Shown here in pieces: positions 25,647 through 33,911 of a stretch of DNA of 64,000 nucleotides (position 1 is the stretch's first letter; each line of letters opens with the position of its first letter). Under the pieces are notes generated by a model that was not told the origin of the DNA, ran no database searches, and saw only the letters and a program-made list of their open reading frames with translations. This DNA is from Sphingobium sp. KCTC 72723 (GTDB lineage Bacteria; Pseudomonadota; Alphaproteobacteria; Sphingomonadales; Sphingomonadaceae): NCBI RefSeq assembly GCF_014280435.1, contig NZ_CP060388.1:186001-250000 (forward strand). Direction: 5' to 3'. Position numbers and translations under genes: made by a program.

Positions 25647-27458
25647 TCAGGCAATCCCCGCCTGCTGCCGCACCGCCTGCTTCAATATGTCCAGCGGCAT
25701 CGCCCCCAGCGTCAACACGTCATGAAACGCCTTGATGTCGAACTGCGCGCCCTGCTTGCGCTTCACTTCCTCGCGTAATTCGTTCCATACGGTATGGCCG
25801 ATCTTGTAACTGCACGCCTGACCCGGCCAGACGGTGTAGCGGTCGATTTCCCCTTGGCTGCGCCCGCGCGCGATGCCAGTGGTGGCGATCAGATAATCGG
25901 TCGCCTTCTCCCGGCTCCACCGTTTCGCGTGCATCCCGCTGTCCACTACCAGCCGCGTCGCGCGGAACAGCAACGACTGGAGATAGCCGACCTGGCCCAG
26001 CGGATCGCCTGCATACATGCCCATTTCGTCGGCCAGCTGCTCGGAATAGAGCGCCCAGCCTTCGCTATAGCCGCTATAGCCGCCGCGCCGCCGGATTATC
26101 GGGATCGATTCCGATTCCAACGCGACCGACACTTGCAGATGATGGCCCGGCACCGCCTCATGATGGGCCAGCGTCGCCAGCCCGAATTTGGGCCGGTCGA
26201 ACGTGTCGCGCAGGTTGATATAATAGATGGCGGGCCGCGACCCATCCAGCGACGCATTCTGATAATAGCCGCCCGGCGCGCCCGCCTGAATGGTCACCGG
26301 CACGCGGCGGACCTCAACCGGCGCTTTCGGCACGGTGCTGAACGCTTCGCCCAACCGCTTCTGCATCGCGATGATCTGGGTATTGAGCTGCGCCAGCAGC
26401 GCCTCGCCCCCCGGATCGGTGTTGGGGAACAGCTGGTCGGGCCGCTGGTTCAGCGCGACGAGACGATCGCCCACGCTCCCCTGGCTCATCCCTTCGCCTT
26501 TCAGGATCGTGTCGATCCGCGCGCTGATTTCCGCGACCTGATCCAGCCCGATGCGGTGAATCTCCTCGCCGGTCAGCGCCGTCGTGGTCGCCGCTTCTGC
26601 CGCCGCCGCATAGAAAGCCTCGCCATCGGGCAGGCGCCATACGCCCGCATCATGGCTGGTCTTTGCCCGCAATGCCTGCACCAGCGCGCGTTGCCTGTCG
26701 AGCGCGGGGAAGACCTTATCCGTCACGATCTTCTCGGCCTGCGCGGCGCGTTCGGGCGGCAGTCCGGCAGCGGCCAGCTTCTTGGCAAAGGACGCGACCA
26801 GCACGGTCTGCGCCGCTGGCTGGTCCCGCAGCGACGCCTGCATCTTCAACGTCGTGTCCAGAATATAGTCCGGCGCGAACACGCCCCTGGCCGCATCGGC
26901 CTGCTGCCGGGCCAGTTCGCCGTCCATGGCGATCGGGAAGGCTTCCAGCCGCGCCAGATAGGCGTCGGCGTCCGCCGCATCCTTCACCCGATGCTGCGAA
27001 TCGAGGAAGTCGGGCGTCTCGCGATAGCTGCCGGTCAACTGGCTCAGCACATAGGGCGCATACCGGCCCGCCGTCTCGCCATAGCCGAATTTTTCGCCGC
27101 CGACCGCCCGATCCAGCTGATAGGCGACCACATCATAGTCCAGCCTGGCGTTTGCGCTCAAAGACTTGCGGTCGATGCTGGCTAACTGCCTTGCCTGCGC
27201 CTTGCTCCGCGCCAGATCGCGCGCCATGCCCGCCGCGCTGGTATCGCTCAGCTTGCCGCGCAACGCGGCCCGCGCCCCGCTGTCCAGGCCAAGCCGCGTC
27301 GCCTGCTCCGGCGAATCGTCCAGCCGTTCGTAGAAAAACCCGTCCAGCATGGCGCGCAGGCGTGCATTGCCGCTGCCCGATTGGGCAAAAGCAGGCGCAG
27401 CCGTAGCGGCGGTCAGCGCGCTCGCGCCGCTGGTGGCAAGAAATTGGCGTCGGTTCAC
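25647..27458 (-). CDS. DUF885-family (M32-like) zinc peptidase, Tat-exported
   Basis: This 603-residue protein has a twin-arginine type leader (MNRRQFLATSGASALTAA...AFAQ). The family-typical metal motif LAHHEAVPGHHLQ is at roughly residues 427-440, followed by EGWALYSEQLADEMG. DUF885 proteins are thermolysin-superfamily-like metallopeptidases of unclear substrate, usually periplasmic in sphingomonads. It is a single gene on the minus strand, converging on aceA. Confidence 0.88.
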   Translation of the reverse strand: MNRRQFLATSGASALTAATAAPAFAQSGSGNARLRAMLDGFFYERLDDSPEQATRLGLDSGARAALRGKLSDTSAAGMARDLARSKAQARQLASIDRKSLSANARLDYDVVAYQLDRAVGGEKFGYGETAGRYAPYVLSQLTGSYRETPDFLDSQHRVKDAADADAYLARLEAFPIAMDGELARQQADAARGVFAPDYILDTTLKMQASLRDQPAAQTVLVASFAKKLAAAGLPPERAAQAEKIVTDKVFPALDRQRALVQALRAKTSHDAGVWRLPDGEAFYAAAAEAATTTALTGEEIHRIGLDQVAEISARIDTILKGEGMSQGSVGDRLVALNQRPDQLFPNTDPGGEALLAQLNTQIIAMQKRLGEAFSTVPKAPVEVRRVPVTIQAGAPGGYYQNASLDGSRPAIYYINLRDTFDRPKFGLATLAHHEAVPGHHLQVSVALESESIPIIRRRGGYSGYSEGWALYSEQLADEMGMYAGDPLGQVGYLQSLLFRATRLVVDSGMHAKRWSREKATDYLIATTGIARGRSQGEIDRYTVWPGQACSYKIGHTVWNELREEVKRKQGAQFDIKAFHDVLTLGAMPLDILKQAVRQQAGIA

Positions 27459-27625
27459 GACTCATGGCTCCATTGATCAGGGGAGGGCGGCAAGGGGGGC
27501 GCCGCCCATGATGCTCCCCTTGTGCCGCGATCCCAACGGCTTGGCCAGACCCGGCAAACGACAACGCCTATCCCCCGCCGCGCCAATGCGATAAGCGGCG
27601 CGCATCCACAGGGAAGGGACATGCC

Positions 27626-28312
27626 ATGGCCTACACGCTCATCACCGCGAACCGCAATTACAGCAGCTGGTCGCTGCGCCCATGGGTGCTGATGACGGCG
27701 CTGGGGATCCCTTTCACCGACCGCATCGAACCCTTCGTCCATGCCACCAACTATGCCGCCTTCCGCAGCTTTTCGCCCACGGGGCAGGTGCCGGCGCTCA
27801 TCGACGGTGATCGGGCGGTCTGGGATTCGCTGGGCATCATCCTCTATCTGGCCGACCGGCATCCCGCCGTCTGGCCGTCCGACGAAGCGGCGCGCGGCTG
27901 GGCGCAATGCGCGACGACCGAAATGCACAGCGGCTTTTCCACTCTGCGCAACGATTGCACCATGAATGTCGGCGTCCGGGTGGAACCGCATATGCCATCC
28001 CCCGCGCTCAACCGCGACATCGCCCGGCTGGCCGAATTGTGGGGCGAAGGGCTGGCGCGCTTTGGCGGACCGTTTCTGGCGGGCGATGCTTTCACCGCCG
28101 TCGATGCCTTCTACGCGCCGGTCGCCTTCCGGGTGCGGACCTATGGGCTGGATGTCGGTCCTGCCGGGCAGGCATGGGTCGATCATATGCTGGCCCACCC
28201 CGCCATGCGCGCGTGGGAAGCCGCCGCCCTTGCCGAAACATGGCGCGAGGACAGCCATGAGGCAGAGATCGGCGCGGCTGGACGCATCATCGAAGATTAT
28301 CGCGCCGTTTAA
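27626..28312 (+). CDS. Glutathione S-transferase (NYSSWSLRPW group)
   Basis: This 228-residue GST carries ANRNYSSWSLRPWVLM at the N-terminus, where the Ser of SSW is the likely glutathione-activating residue. The thioredoxin-fold contacts PTGQVPALIDGD and VWDSLGIILYLAD follow, and the C-terminal domain has FLAGDAFTAVDAFYAPVAFR. A RBS AGGGA lies about 8 bases upstream. The substrate is unknown. It sits in front of the leu operon with a 48-base gap to the putative leader peptide. Confidence 0.88.
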   Translation: MAYTLITANRNYSSWSLRPWVLMTALGIPFTDRIEPFVHATNYAAFRSFSPTGQVPALIDGDRAVWDSLGIILYLADRHPAVWPSDEAARGWAQCATTEMHSGFSTLRNDCTMNVGVRVEPHMPSPALNRDIARLAELWGEGLARFGGPFLAGDAFTAVDAFYAPVAFRVRTYGLDVGPAGQAWVDHMLAHPAMRAWEAAALAETWREDSHEAEIGAAGRIIEDYRAV

Positions 28313-28360
28313 GGCTGCACTGTAACATTCTTGCCCGCCTGACGAACAAAAGGACGGATC

Positions 28361-28402
28361 ATGGCCTTCTTCCCCCTTTTCCCCTTGTCGTTACGGGTCT
28401 AG
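28361..28402 (+). CDS. Putative leucine-responsive leader peptide of leuC (13 codons)
   Basis: The short ORF reads MAFFPLFPLSLRV and then TAG. It has its own site AAAGGACGG nine bases upstream. Its three Leu codons are CTT, TTG and TTA, all uncommon in this GC-rich genome. The stop lies inside the leuC ribosome site, and CTTCCCCCT (28369-28377), within codons 3-6, is perfectly complementary to AGGGGGAAG (28401-28409), that ribosome site. This geometry suits translational attenuation: a ribosome stalled on the Leu codons would free the leuC site. Alternatively it is a chance ORF. Confidence 0.45.
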   Translation: MAFFPLFPLSLRV

Positions 28403-28414
28403 GGGGAAGCCATT

Positions 28415-29863
28415 ATGGTTAAGCCTCGCACCCTCTATGAGAAGATCTGGGACGCGCATGTCGTCGAGCGCCGCCCGGATGGCACCTGCCTGATCTATAT
28501 TGATCGCCATCTGGTCCATGAAGTGACCTCGCCACAGGCGTTCGAGGGGCTTAGGCTCGCCGGGCGCAAGGTGCGGCGGCCCGATCTGACGCTGGCGGTG
28601 CCGGACCATAATCTGCCCACGACTCCGCGCCGCGACGCGGACGGCAACCGTATTCCCATCGCCGACCCGCAAAGCGCGCAACAGCTTGCCGCGCTGGAAA
28701 CGAACGCGCCGGAATTCGGCATCCGCCTCATCGGTGACGCGGACGCCGAACAGGGCATCGTCCATGTCGTCGGTCCCGAACAGGGCTTCACTTTGCCCGG
28801 AACGACTCTGGTGTGCGGCGACAGCCATACCAGCTCGCACGGCGCGCTGGGTGCGCTGGCGTTCGGCATCGGCACGTCCGAAGTCGAACATGTGCTGGCG
28901 ACCCAGACCCTGCTGCTCAAACAGTCGAAAACGATGGAAGTCGTGGTCGAAGGTGAACTGGGCTTTGGCGTTACGCCCAAGGATGTCGCGCTGGCGATTT
29001 GCGGGCGCATCGGCACGGCGGGCGGCACCGGCTATGTCATGGAATATCGCGGATCGGTGTTCCGCGACATGTCGGTCGAAGGGCGGCTGACCGTCGCCAA
29101 CATGTCGATCGAAGCGGGCGCTCGCTCCGGCCTGTTCGCCCCGGACGAAAAGACTTTCGCCTATCTCAAAGGCCGCCCGATGGCACCCAAAGGTGCCGAC
29201 TGGGATGCGGCGCTTGGCTGGTGGCGCACCCTCGTCACCGACGAAGGCGCAGCTTTCGACCAGAGCATCGTGATCGACGCTGCCGACATCGTGCCGACCG
29301 TCACCTGGGGCACCAGCCCCGAAGACGTCGTCGCCGTTACCGGCACGGTCCCGTCGCCCGACAGTTTCGAGGATGCGTCCAAGCGCGCCGCCGTGCAAAA
29401 GTCGCTCGACTATATGGGGCTGAGCGCGGGGCAGAAGCTGAGCGACGTCACCGTCGAACATATCTTCATCGGCAGTTGCACCAACAGCCGGATCGAGGAT
29501 CTGCGCGCCGCCGCTGCCCTGCTGAAGGGGCGGCATATCGCCAGCGGCATCAAGCACGCCATGGTCGTTCCCGGCTCCGGCCTCGTCAAACGGCAGGCGG
29601 AGGCCGAAGGGCTGGACCGCATCTTCACTGACGCTGGCTTCGAATGGCGCGAACCGGGCTGTTCGGCGTGCCTGGGCATGAACCCGGACAAGGTGCCAGC
29701 GGGCGAACGCTGCGCATCGACCAGCAACCGCAATTTCATGGGTCGTCAGGGTCCGGGCGCACGCACCCATCTCGTCTCGCCCGCCATGGCGGCGGCGGCG
29801 GCGCTGACCGGGCGGCTGACCGACGTGCGCGAATTGCTGAAAAAAGAAGAGGGGATGGCATAG
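28415..29863 (+). CDS. leuC: 3-isopropylmalate dehydratase, large subunit
   Basis: LeuC with LeuD isomerises 2- to 3-isopropylmalate in leucine synthesis. The 482-residue protein shows the aconitase-family 4Fe-4S ligands: IGSCTNSR and later [10 protein letters not shown], plus [26 protein letters not shown]. Length and order are standard. It ends in TAG overlapping a small downstream ORF by one base, then leuD follows. A putative leader peptide precedes it. Confidence 0.97.
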   Translation: MVKPRTLYEKIWDAHVVERRPDGTCLIYIDRHLVHEVTSPQAFEGLRLAGRKVRRPDLTLAVPDHNLPTTPRRDADGNRIPIADPQSAQQLAALETNAPEFGIRLIGDADAEQGIVHVVGPEQGFTLPGTTLVCGDSHTSSHGALGALAFGIGTSEVEHVLATQTLLLKQSKTMEVVVEGELGFGVTPKDVALAICGRIGTAGGTGYVMEYRGSVFRDMSVEGRLTVANMSIEAGARSGLFAPDEKTFAYLKGRPMAPKGADWDAALGWWRTLVTDEGAAFDQSIVIDAADIVPTVTWGTSPEDVVAVTGTVPSPDSFEDASKRAAVQKSLDYMGLSAGQKLSDVTVEHIFIGSCTNSRIEDLRAAAALLKGRHIASGIKHAMVVPGSGLVKRQAEAEGLDRIFTDAGFEWREPGCSACLGMNPDKVPAGERCASTSNRNFMGRQGPGARTHLVSPAMAAAAALTGRLTDVRELLKKEEGMA

Positions 29864-29976
29864 TGAAAAAGATTTTCTGGCTGCTGACGCTGGGCGCATT
29901 GGCAAGCGCTGCCATGGCCGCGACGCTGGGCCGCGCCGAAGATGTGCCTGCGACGAAAGTGCAGCAGGCCCGCTGA
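29863..29976 (+). CDS. 37-residue exported or membrane microprotein between leuC and leuD
   Basis: GTG at 29863 shares its first base with the leuC stop (TAGTG), and its TGA shares a base with the leuD ATG (TGATG). The peptide is [20 protein letters not shown] followed by a 17-residue polar tail. It looks like a signal peptide with a short mature part, or a single-pass membrane peptide. Its tight coupling on both sides suggests it is translated. No family is recognised, and its presence inside a leucine operon is unexpected. Confidence 0.6.
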   Translation: MKKIFWLLTLGALASAAMAATLGRAEDVPATKVQQAR

Positions 29977-30569
29977 TGGAAAAGCTGACGACCGTTGAGG
30001 GCAAAGCCTATCCGTTCGGGATGAAGAATGTCGACACCGACATCGTCATTCCCTCGCACTGGCTCAAGACGATTTCGCGCACCGGCCTTGGCAAGGGCGC
30101 GTTCGAAGTGCTGCGCAAGGAACCGGGCAACGTCTTTGACGATCCGGCCTATGCGGGCAGTCCGATACTGATCGCAGGCGACAATTTCGGCTGCGGGTCC
30201 AGCCGCGAACATGCTGCCTGGGCCTTGGGCGATCTTGGCATCAAGGTCGTGATCGCGCCCAGCTTCTCCGACATTTTTTCCAGCAATGCGTTCAAGAACG
30301 GCATATTGACCGTCGTTCTGCCACAGTCGGCGATCGACCGGCTGATGGAAGTGGCCGAAACGGACGAAATCCATGTCGATCTGGAACAGCAGACCGTCAC
30401 CACCCAGTTTCAGGATCGCTTTGCGTTCGAAATCGACCCGTTCCGCAAACATTGCCTGCTGGGCGGGCTGGACGAAATCGGCCTGACGCTGGGCGATGCG
30501 GACGGAATTGGCGTGTATGAAAAGGCCGTGGTGCATGATCGCCCCTGGATCATCCCCGCCGTTGCGTAA
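29976..30569 (+). CDS. leuD: 3-isopropylmalate dehydratase, small subunit
   Basis: This 197-residue partner of LeuC carries the mobile active-site domain. Typical motifs are [34 protein letters not shown] and [21 protein letters not shown]. The start overlaps the stop of the preceding microgene by one base. leuB and leuA are not in the window. Confidence 0.97.
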   Translation: MEKLTTVEGKAYPFGMKNVDTDIVIPSHWLKTISRTGLGKGAFEVLRKEPGNVFDDPAYAGSPILIAGDNFGCGSSREHAAWALGDLGIKVVIAPSFSDIFSSNAFKNGILTVVLPQSAIDRLMEVAETDEIHVDLEQQTVTTQFQDRFAFEIDPFRKHCLLGGLDEIGLTLGDADGIGVYEKAVVHDRPWIIPAVA

Positions 30570-30626
30570 CCGCGCGCTTCTACCTATCTCTGTTACATAG
30601 ACCAGGTTTCAACGGGGCATTTTGGC

Positions 30627-30950
30627 ATGACGACTTTCGACGATCGCGAACGGGCATTCGAAAATATGTTCGCCCATGACCAGGAAATGCAGTTCCGCAT
30701 CCAGGCCCGGCGCAATCGCCTGCTGGGCGAATGGGCAGCGGCAAAGATGGGCCTGACCCCGGAAGAAACCGATTCCTATGCCAAGGCTGTGGTGCAGGCC
30801 GATTTCGAGGAAGCGGGCGACGAAGACGTCATCCGCAAGCTGGTCGGCGACATGACCTCGGCTGGCCTCGACATCGACGAACCGGGCGTGCGCGCCGCTC
30901 TGGAAGAACAGGCGGTCGTCGCACGCCGCATGTTCATCGAAGCACAATAA
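30627..30950 (+). CDS. DUF1476 protein, F1-ATPase zeta inhibitor
   Basis: This 107-residue protein is of the alphaproteobacterial zeta-subunit family that inhibits ATP hydrolysis by F1. Conserved are FDDRERAFENMFAHDQEMQFR, RRNRLLGEWAAAKMGL and the acidic stretch DFEEAGDEDVIRKL. The N-terminal helix is the expected inhibitory segment. It is followed 11 bases later by bolA, so both may be co-transcribed. It is diagnostic for alphaproteobacteria. Confidence 0.92.
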   Translation: MTTFDDRERAFENMFAHDQEMQFRIQARRNRLLGEWAAAKMGLTPEETDSYAKAVVQADFEEAGDEDVIRKLVGDMTSAGLDIDEPGVRAALEEQAVVARRMFIEAQ

Positions 30951-30961
30951 GGCCGCCTGAA

Positions 30962-31195
30962 ATGCCAATGGCCGCCGACGATATTGCCGACATGATCCGC
31001 ACCGCCATCCCGGACGCTGATGTCGAAATCACCGACCTGGCCGGAGACGGCGACCATTATGCCGCGCGCGTCGTGGCGGAAAGTTTCCGGGGCATGAGCC
31101 GGGTGGCGCAACAGCGCGCGGTCTATGCCGCGCTGGGCGGGCGCATGGGCGGCGTCCTGCACGCCTTGCAACTGACCACGGCGGTTCCCAACTAA
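30962..31195 (+). CDS. BolA-family protein
   Basis: This 77-residue protein has the BolA fold: ADDIADMIRTAIPDADVEITDL, DHYAARVVAESFRGMSRVAQQR, and VHALQL-type GGVLHALQLTT. The conserved C-terminal His and the DGDHY loop can bind an iron-sulphur cluster with a monothiol glutaredoxin. The next gene encodes that partner, which supports a role in Fe-S trafficking rather than cell-shape control. Confidence 0.92.
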   Translation: MPMAADDIADMIRTAIPDADVEITDLAGDGDHYAARVVAESFRGMSRVAQQRAVYAALGGRMGGVLHALQLTTAVPN

Positions 31196-31251
31196 GCGTG
31201 CATCACAGATTTGCGTCCTACGGGACGCCAGACAGGAATGGACTTTCGAAC

Positions 31252-31584
31252 ATGACCGACGCCGTACATCAGCGGATTGCCGACATCGTGAACGCCAATG
31301 ATGTGGTGCTGTTCATGAAGGGGACGCCCCTTTTCCCGCAATGCGGCTTTTCCAGCCGCGCGATCGCCATTCTGGAGCATCTGGGCGTGGGCTATGACAC
31401 GGTCGACGTCTTGCAGGATCAGGCCGTGCGTCAGGGGATCAAGGGCTTTTCCGACTGGCCGACCATCCCACAGCTTTATGTGAAGGGTGAATTTGTCGGC
31501 GGCAGCGACATCATGATGGAAATGTATGAAGCGGGCGAATTGCAGCAACTGATGACCGATCAGGGCGTCGCTGCGGCCAGCTGA
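31252..31584 (+). CDS. grxD: Monothiol glutaredoxin Grx4 type
   Basis: This 110-residue CGFS glutaredoxin (Cys31 in PQCGFSSRA) carries a 2Fe-2S cluster with glutathione. FMKGTPLFPQCGFS, WPTIPQLYVKGEFVGGSDI and MYEAGEL are the family marks. The ATG at 31252 is used; an upstream extension to 31198 would include non-family sequence. It follows bolA by 56 bases and ends at a strong terminator. Confidence 0.96.
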   Translation: MTDAVHQRIADIVNANDVVLFMKGTPLFPQCGFSSRAIAILEHLGVGYDTVDVLQDQAVRQGIKGFSDWPTIPQLYVKGEFVGGSDIMMEMYEAGELQQLMTDQGVAAAS

Positions 31585-31614
31585 ACCTGGAGTTCAGCAC
31601 AACGAACGCGATCA

Positions 31615-31646
31615 GGGCGGTCCGGCATGTCCGGGCCGCCTTTTTT
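31615..31646 (+). terminator. Rho-independent terminator downstream of grxD
   Basis: GGGCGGTCCGG and CCGGGCCGCC form a stem with one bulge around CATGT, followed by six T. It ends the bolA-grxD transcript. Confidence 0.9.
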
Positions 31647-31924
31647 CATGCAATGTTGGGAAAATCACCGGGTGGGGGTGTCGACGGAGACTGTGCCGAC
31701 ACCCCCGGTAGTTAAACGGTGCGTTACCCGTCAAACAACGCAATCGGCGTGCCAAAAAAGCAGACGCGCGCTAATCCGCGCTTTCCGACGGTTAACGCCG
31801 GGCCGGGCACTCCTCCATATGTAAAATATCCCGACATTCTAGCATCTTGGCTGTTTTCCTATTCTATTGACTACATCCGTAATCAATGCGATTACATCTG
31901 TAGTTGATTGGGAGGCAGAGTCGC
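31647..31924 (+). promoter_or_regulatory. Promoter region of the blaI-blaR1-like pair with two BlaI-type boxes
   Basis: This 278-base gap has no gene. It is more AT-rich near its right end. CTACATCCGTAA (31871-31882) and TTACATCTGTAG (31892-31903) are two partial palindromes built on TACA-N2-TGTA, spaced 21 bases centre to centre, exactly two helical turns. TTGACT at 31867 overlaps the first box and may be a -35. BlaI/MecI dimers bind such sites, so autorepression is likely. Confidence 0.65.
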
Positions 31925-32302
31925 GTGACGCAGGCAGGGGAAAAGATCAGCGAAGCGGAACTGGTGGTGATGGAGGCGCTGTGGGAACGCGCGCCGCTGA
32001 CCGCCAACGACGTGGCCGATCGCGTCGCCACCGACCGCGACTGGAGCGTGCAGACGGTCAAGACCCTGCTCTCGCGCCTGATGGCCAAGGATGTGATCGC
32101 CGCCGATCAGGACGGCCGCCGCTTCCTCTACCGCCCCATGGTGGCCCGCGACGATTATGTCGCCAGCGAATCGGGGCGGCTGGTCAACCGATTGTTCGGC
32201 GGGCGCGTGTCGCCGCTGGTCGCCCAACTGGCCAGTCAGGACCAGTTGAGCGCGCAGGACATTGCCGAACTGGAAGCGATCCTCAAGGGGTTGAAATCAT
32301 GA
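31925..32302 (+). CDS. BlaI/MecI/CopY-family repressor
   Basis: This 125-residue winged-helix repressor has ISEAELVVMEALWERAPLTANDVAD, DWSVQTVKTLLSRLMAKDVI and the RFLYRPMVARDDYVASES strand, with a C-terminal dimerisation helix pair. The family is inactivated by cleavage or by its partner sensor. GTG at 31925 lies about 9 bases after GGGAGGC. It overlaps the M56 sensor gene by ATGA, the usual blaI-blaR1 coupling. No beta-lactamase gene is next to it, so its targets are elsewhere. Confidence 0.93.
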   Translation: MTQAGEKISEAELVVMEALWERAPLTANDVADRVATDRDWSVQTVKTLLSRLMAKDVIAADQDGRRFLYRPMVARDDYVASESGRLVNRLFGGRVSPLVAQLASQDQLSAQDIAELEAILKGLKS

Positions 32303-33909
32303 ACGTCTGGCTGGCCGAAACGCTGATCGCCACGACCTTGTTGATGGCACTCGTCATGCTGCTGCGCCGTCCGGTCGCGCGCTGGCTGGGGGCAGGGGTC
32401 GCCTACTGGCTCTGGGCATTGCCCTTCGCGCGGATGATCCTGCCCGCCTTGCCGCAGGAAATCGTGCAACCATCCCCGCTACACATGGCGGTCGACCAGG
32501 CCGGATTGCCGGCACTTCTGGCGGTCAAAAATACACAGCAAGCCATTGTAATAGAACAATCTTTTCCATGGCTCGAAGCGGCTGTCGCGCTTTGGCTGGT
32601 CGGTGCGATTTTGTTCGTGACTGTCCATCTCGCTGTCTACTTTCGCTTCCGTCGCCACATGCTGCGCGGTGCCACGCCGGTCGGGCAGGAAGGACGAATC
32701 CGCCTGATCGCCAGTCCCAATGCCAGCGGCCCGCTCGCCTTTGGCGTCCTGACGCCATATATCGTCCTGCCCACCGATTTCACGCTGCGCTACGACCCGC
32801 TGGAACAGGATATGGCGATCGCCCATGAACGGGCGCATCATGACCATGCGGATCTTGCCGCAAATATGGTCGCCCTGCTGCTGCTCGCCATCCACTGGTG
32901 CAACCCGGTCGCGTGGATCGCCTATCGCGCCTATCGCGCCGATCAGGAAACCGCCTGCGACGCGCGCGTCCTGGCGCTTTATGGCCGCGAAAACGCCCAT
33001 GCCTATGGCCGCGCGATCCTCAAGGCAGCAGGCGGCCGCCAGTTTGCCGCCGCCTGCCACCTCACCCGCATCACGACATTGAAAGGGAGGCTCAAAATGC
33101 TCTCGACTCACGAACATTCGCTGCGCCAGATCAGCTGGGGCATGGCCGCCATCGCGCTCGTCACTGCCGCTGGCCTCGCCATGACCGCATCGGGCAGCCG
33201 CGCCGCGCAGCAGATGGCCGTCCTCACCGACAGGGTCGAAGCGACCGATTTCTCCCGCCTGACCCATCTGGTCGCGCAGCCAGCAGCGGCCAGCGCCCCA
33301 GCGGTCGCCCCAGCAGTCGCCACTGTGCCGGAAACTCCAGCCGTGCCTACCGCCAGCGCAGCGGCTGCCTGGCCCGAACCGTCCGTACCCGCTGCGCCGC
33401 CCGTTCCGGCAGCGGATATGATCGCCCCGATGGCCCCGGTGCCACCAGCGCCGCCAGTGTCCAGTGCCTGGCCCGAAACGCCCCGCGTCCCGACGCAGGC
33501 CGACATCGCCCGCATGGTGCCGCGCGTCGATGTCCGTAACGGCTGCGATGGCAGCGATATGGTCAGCCACCGCGAAACCACCGGGTCCGATGGTCGCCGC
33601 AACATCCGCATACGCATTTGCGAGGCCGCCATCGCGCGCACCGCCGATCATGCCCGCGCTCAGGCGGACCGCGCCGCTCGCGCCGCCGACCGCGCCAGCC
33701 TACAGGCGGACCGCGCCGCCCGGCAGGCGGATCGGGACAGGATCAATGCCGACCACATGGCCCGTAACGACCATGCCGAAGCGCTCGCCGGGCTACGCTC
33801 CGCCCGCGCCCAGATCGCAAGCGACGCATCCATGCCCGCCTTCGCCCGCACCGAAGCGCTGCGCGAAATCGACCGCTCGATCGCAGAAATACGCAAAGGG
33901 CAGGACTGA
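32299..33909 (+). CDS. BlaR1-like M56 membrane metallopeptidase sensor with unusual C-terminal coil
   Basis: This 536-residue protein has four N-terminal hydrophobic segments and the M56 zinc-protease motif HERAHHDHAD (His176, Glu177, His180), then DQETACDARVL. After a further membrane segment (about 280-300) is a Pro/Ala-rich periplasmic linker, not a penicillin-binding domain. It ends with about 80 residues of charged ARAQADRAARAADRASLQADR-type coil. It probably senses envelope stress and cleaves the BlaI-like repressor. The signal is unknown. It ends two bases before the convergent hemW stop. Confidence 0.88.
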   Translation: MNVWLAETLIATTLLMALVMLLRRPVARWLGAGVAYWLWALPFARMILPALPQEIVQPSPLHMAVDQAGLPALLAVKNTQQAIVIEQSFPWLEAAVALWLVGAILFVTVHLAVYFRFRRHMLRGATPVGQEGRIRLIASPNASGPLAFGVLTPYIVLPTDFTLRYDPLEQDMAIAHERAHHDHADLAANMVALLLLAIHWCNPVAWIAYRAYRADQETACDARVLALYGRENAHAYGRAILKAAGGRQFAAACHLTRITTLKGRLKMLSTHEHSLRQISWGMAAIALVTAAGLAMTASGSRAAQQMAVLTDRVEATDFSRLTHLVAQPAAASAPAVAPAVATVPETPAVPTASAAAAWPEPSVPAAPPVPAADMIAPMAPVPPAPPVSSAWPETPRVPTQADIARMVPRVDVRNGCDGSDMVSHRETTGSDGRRNIRIRICEAAIARTADHARAQADRAARAADRASLQADRAARQADRDRINADHMARNDHAEALAGLRSARAQIASDASMPAFARTEALREIDRSIAEIRKGQD

Positions 33910-33911
33910 GC

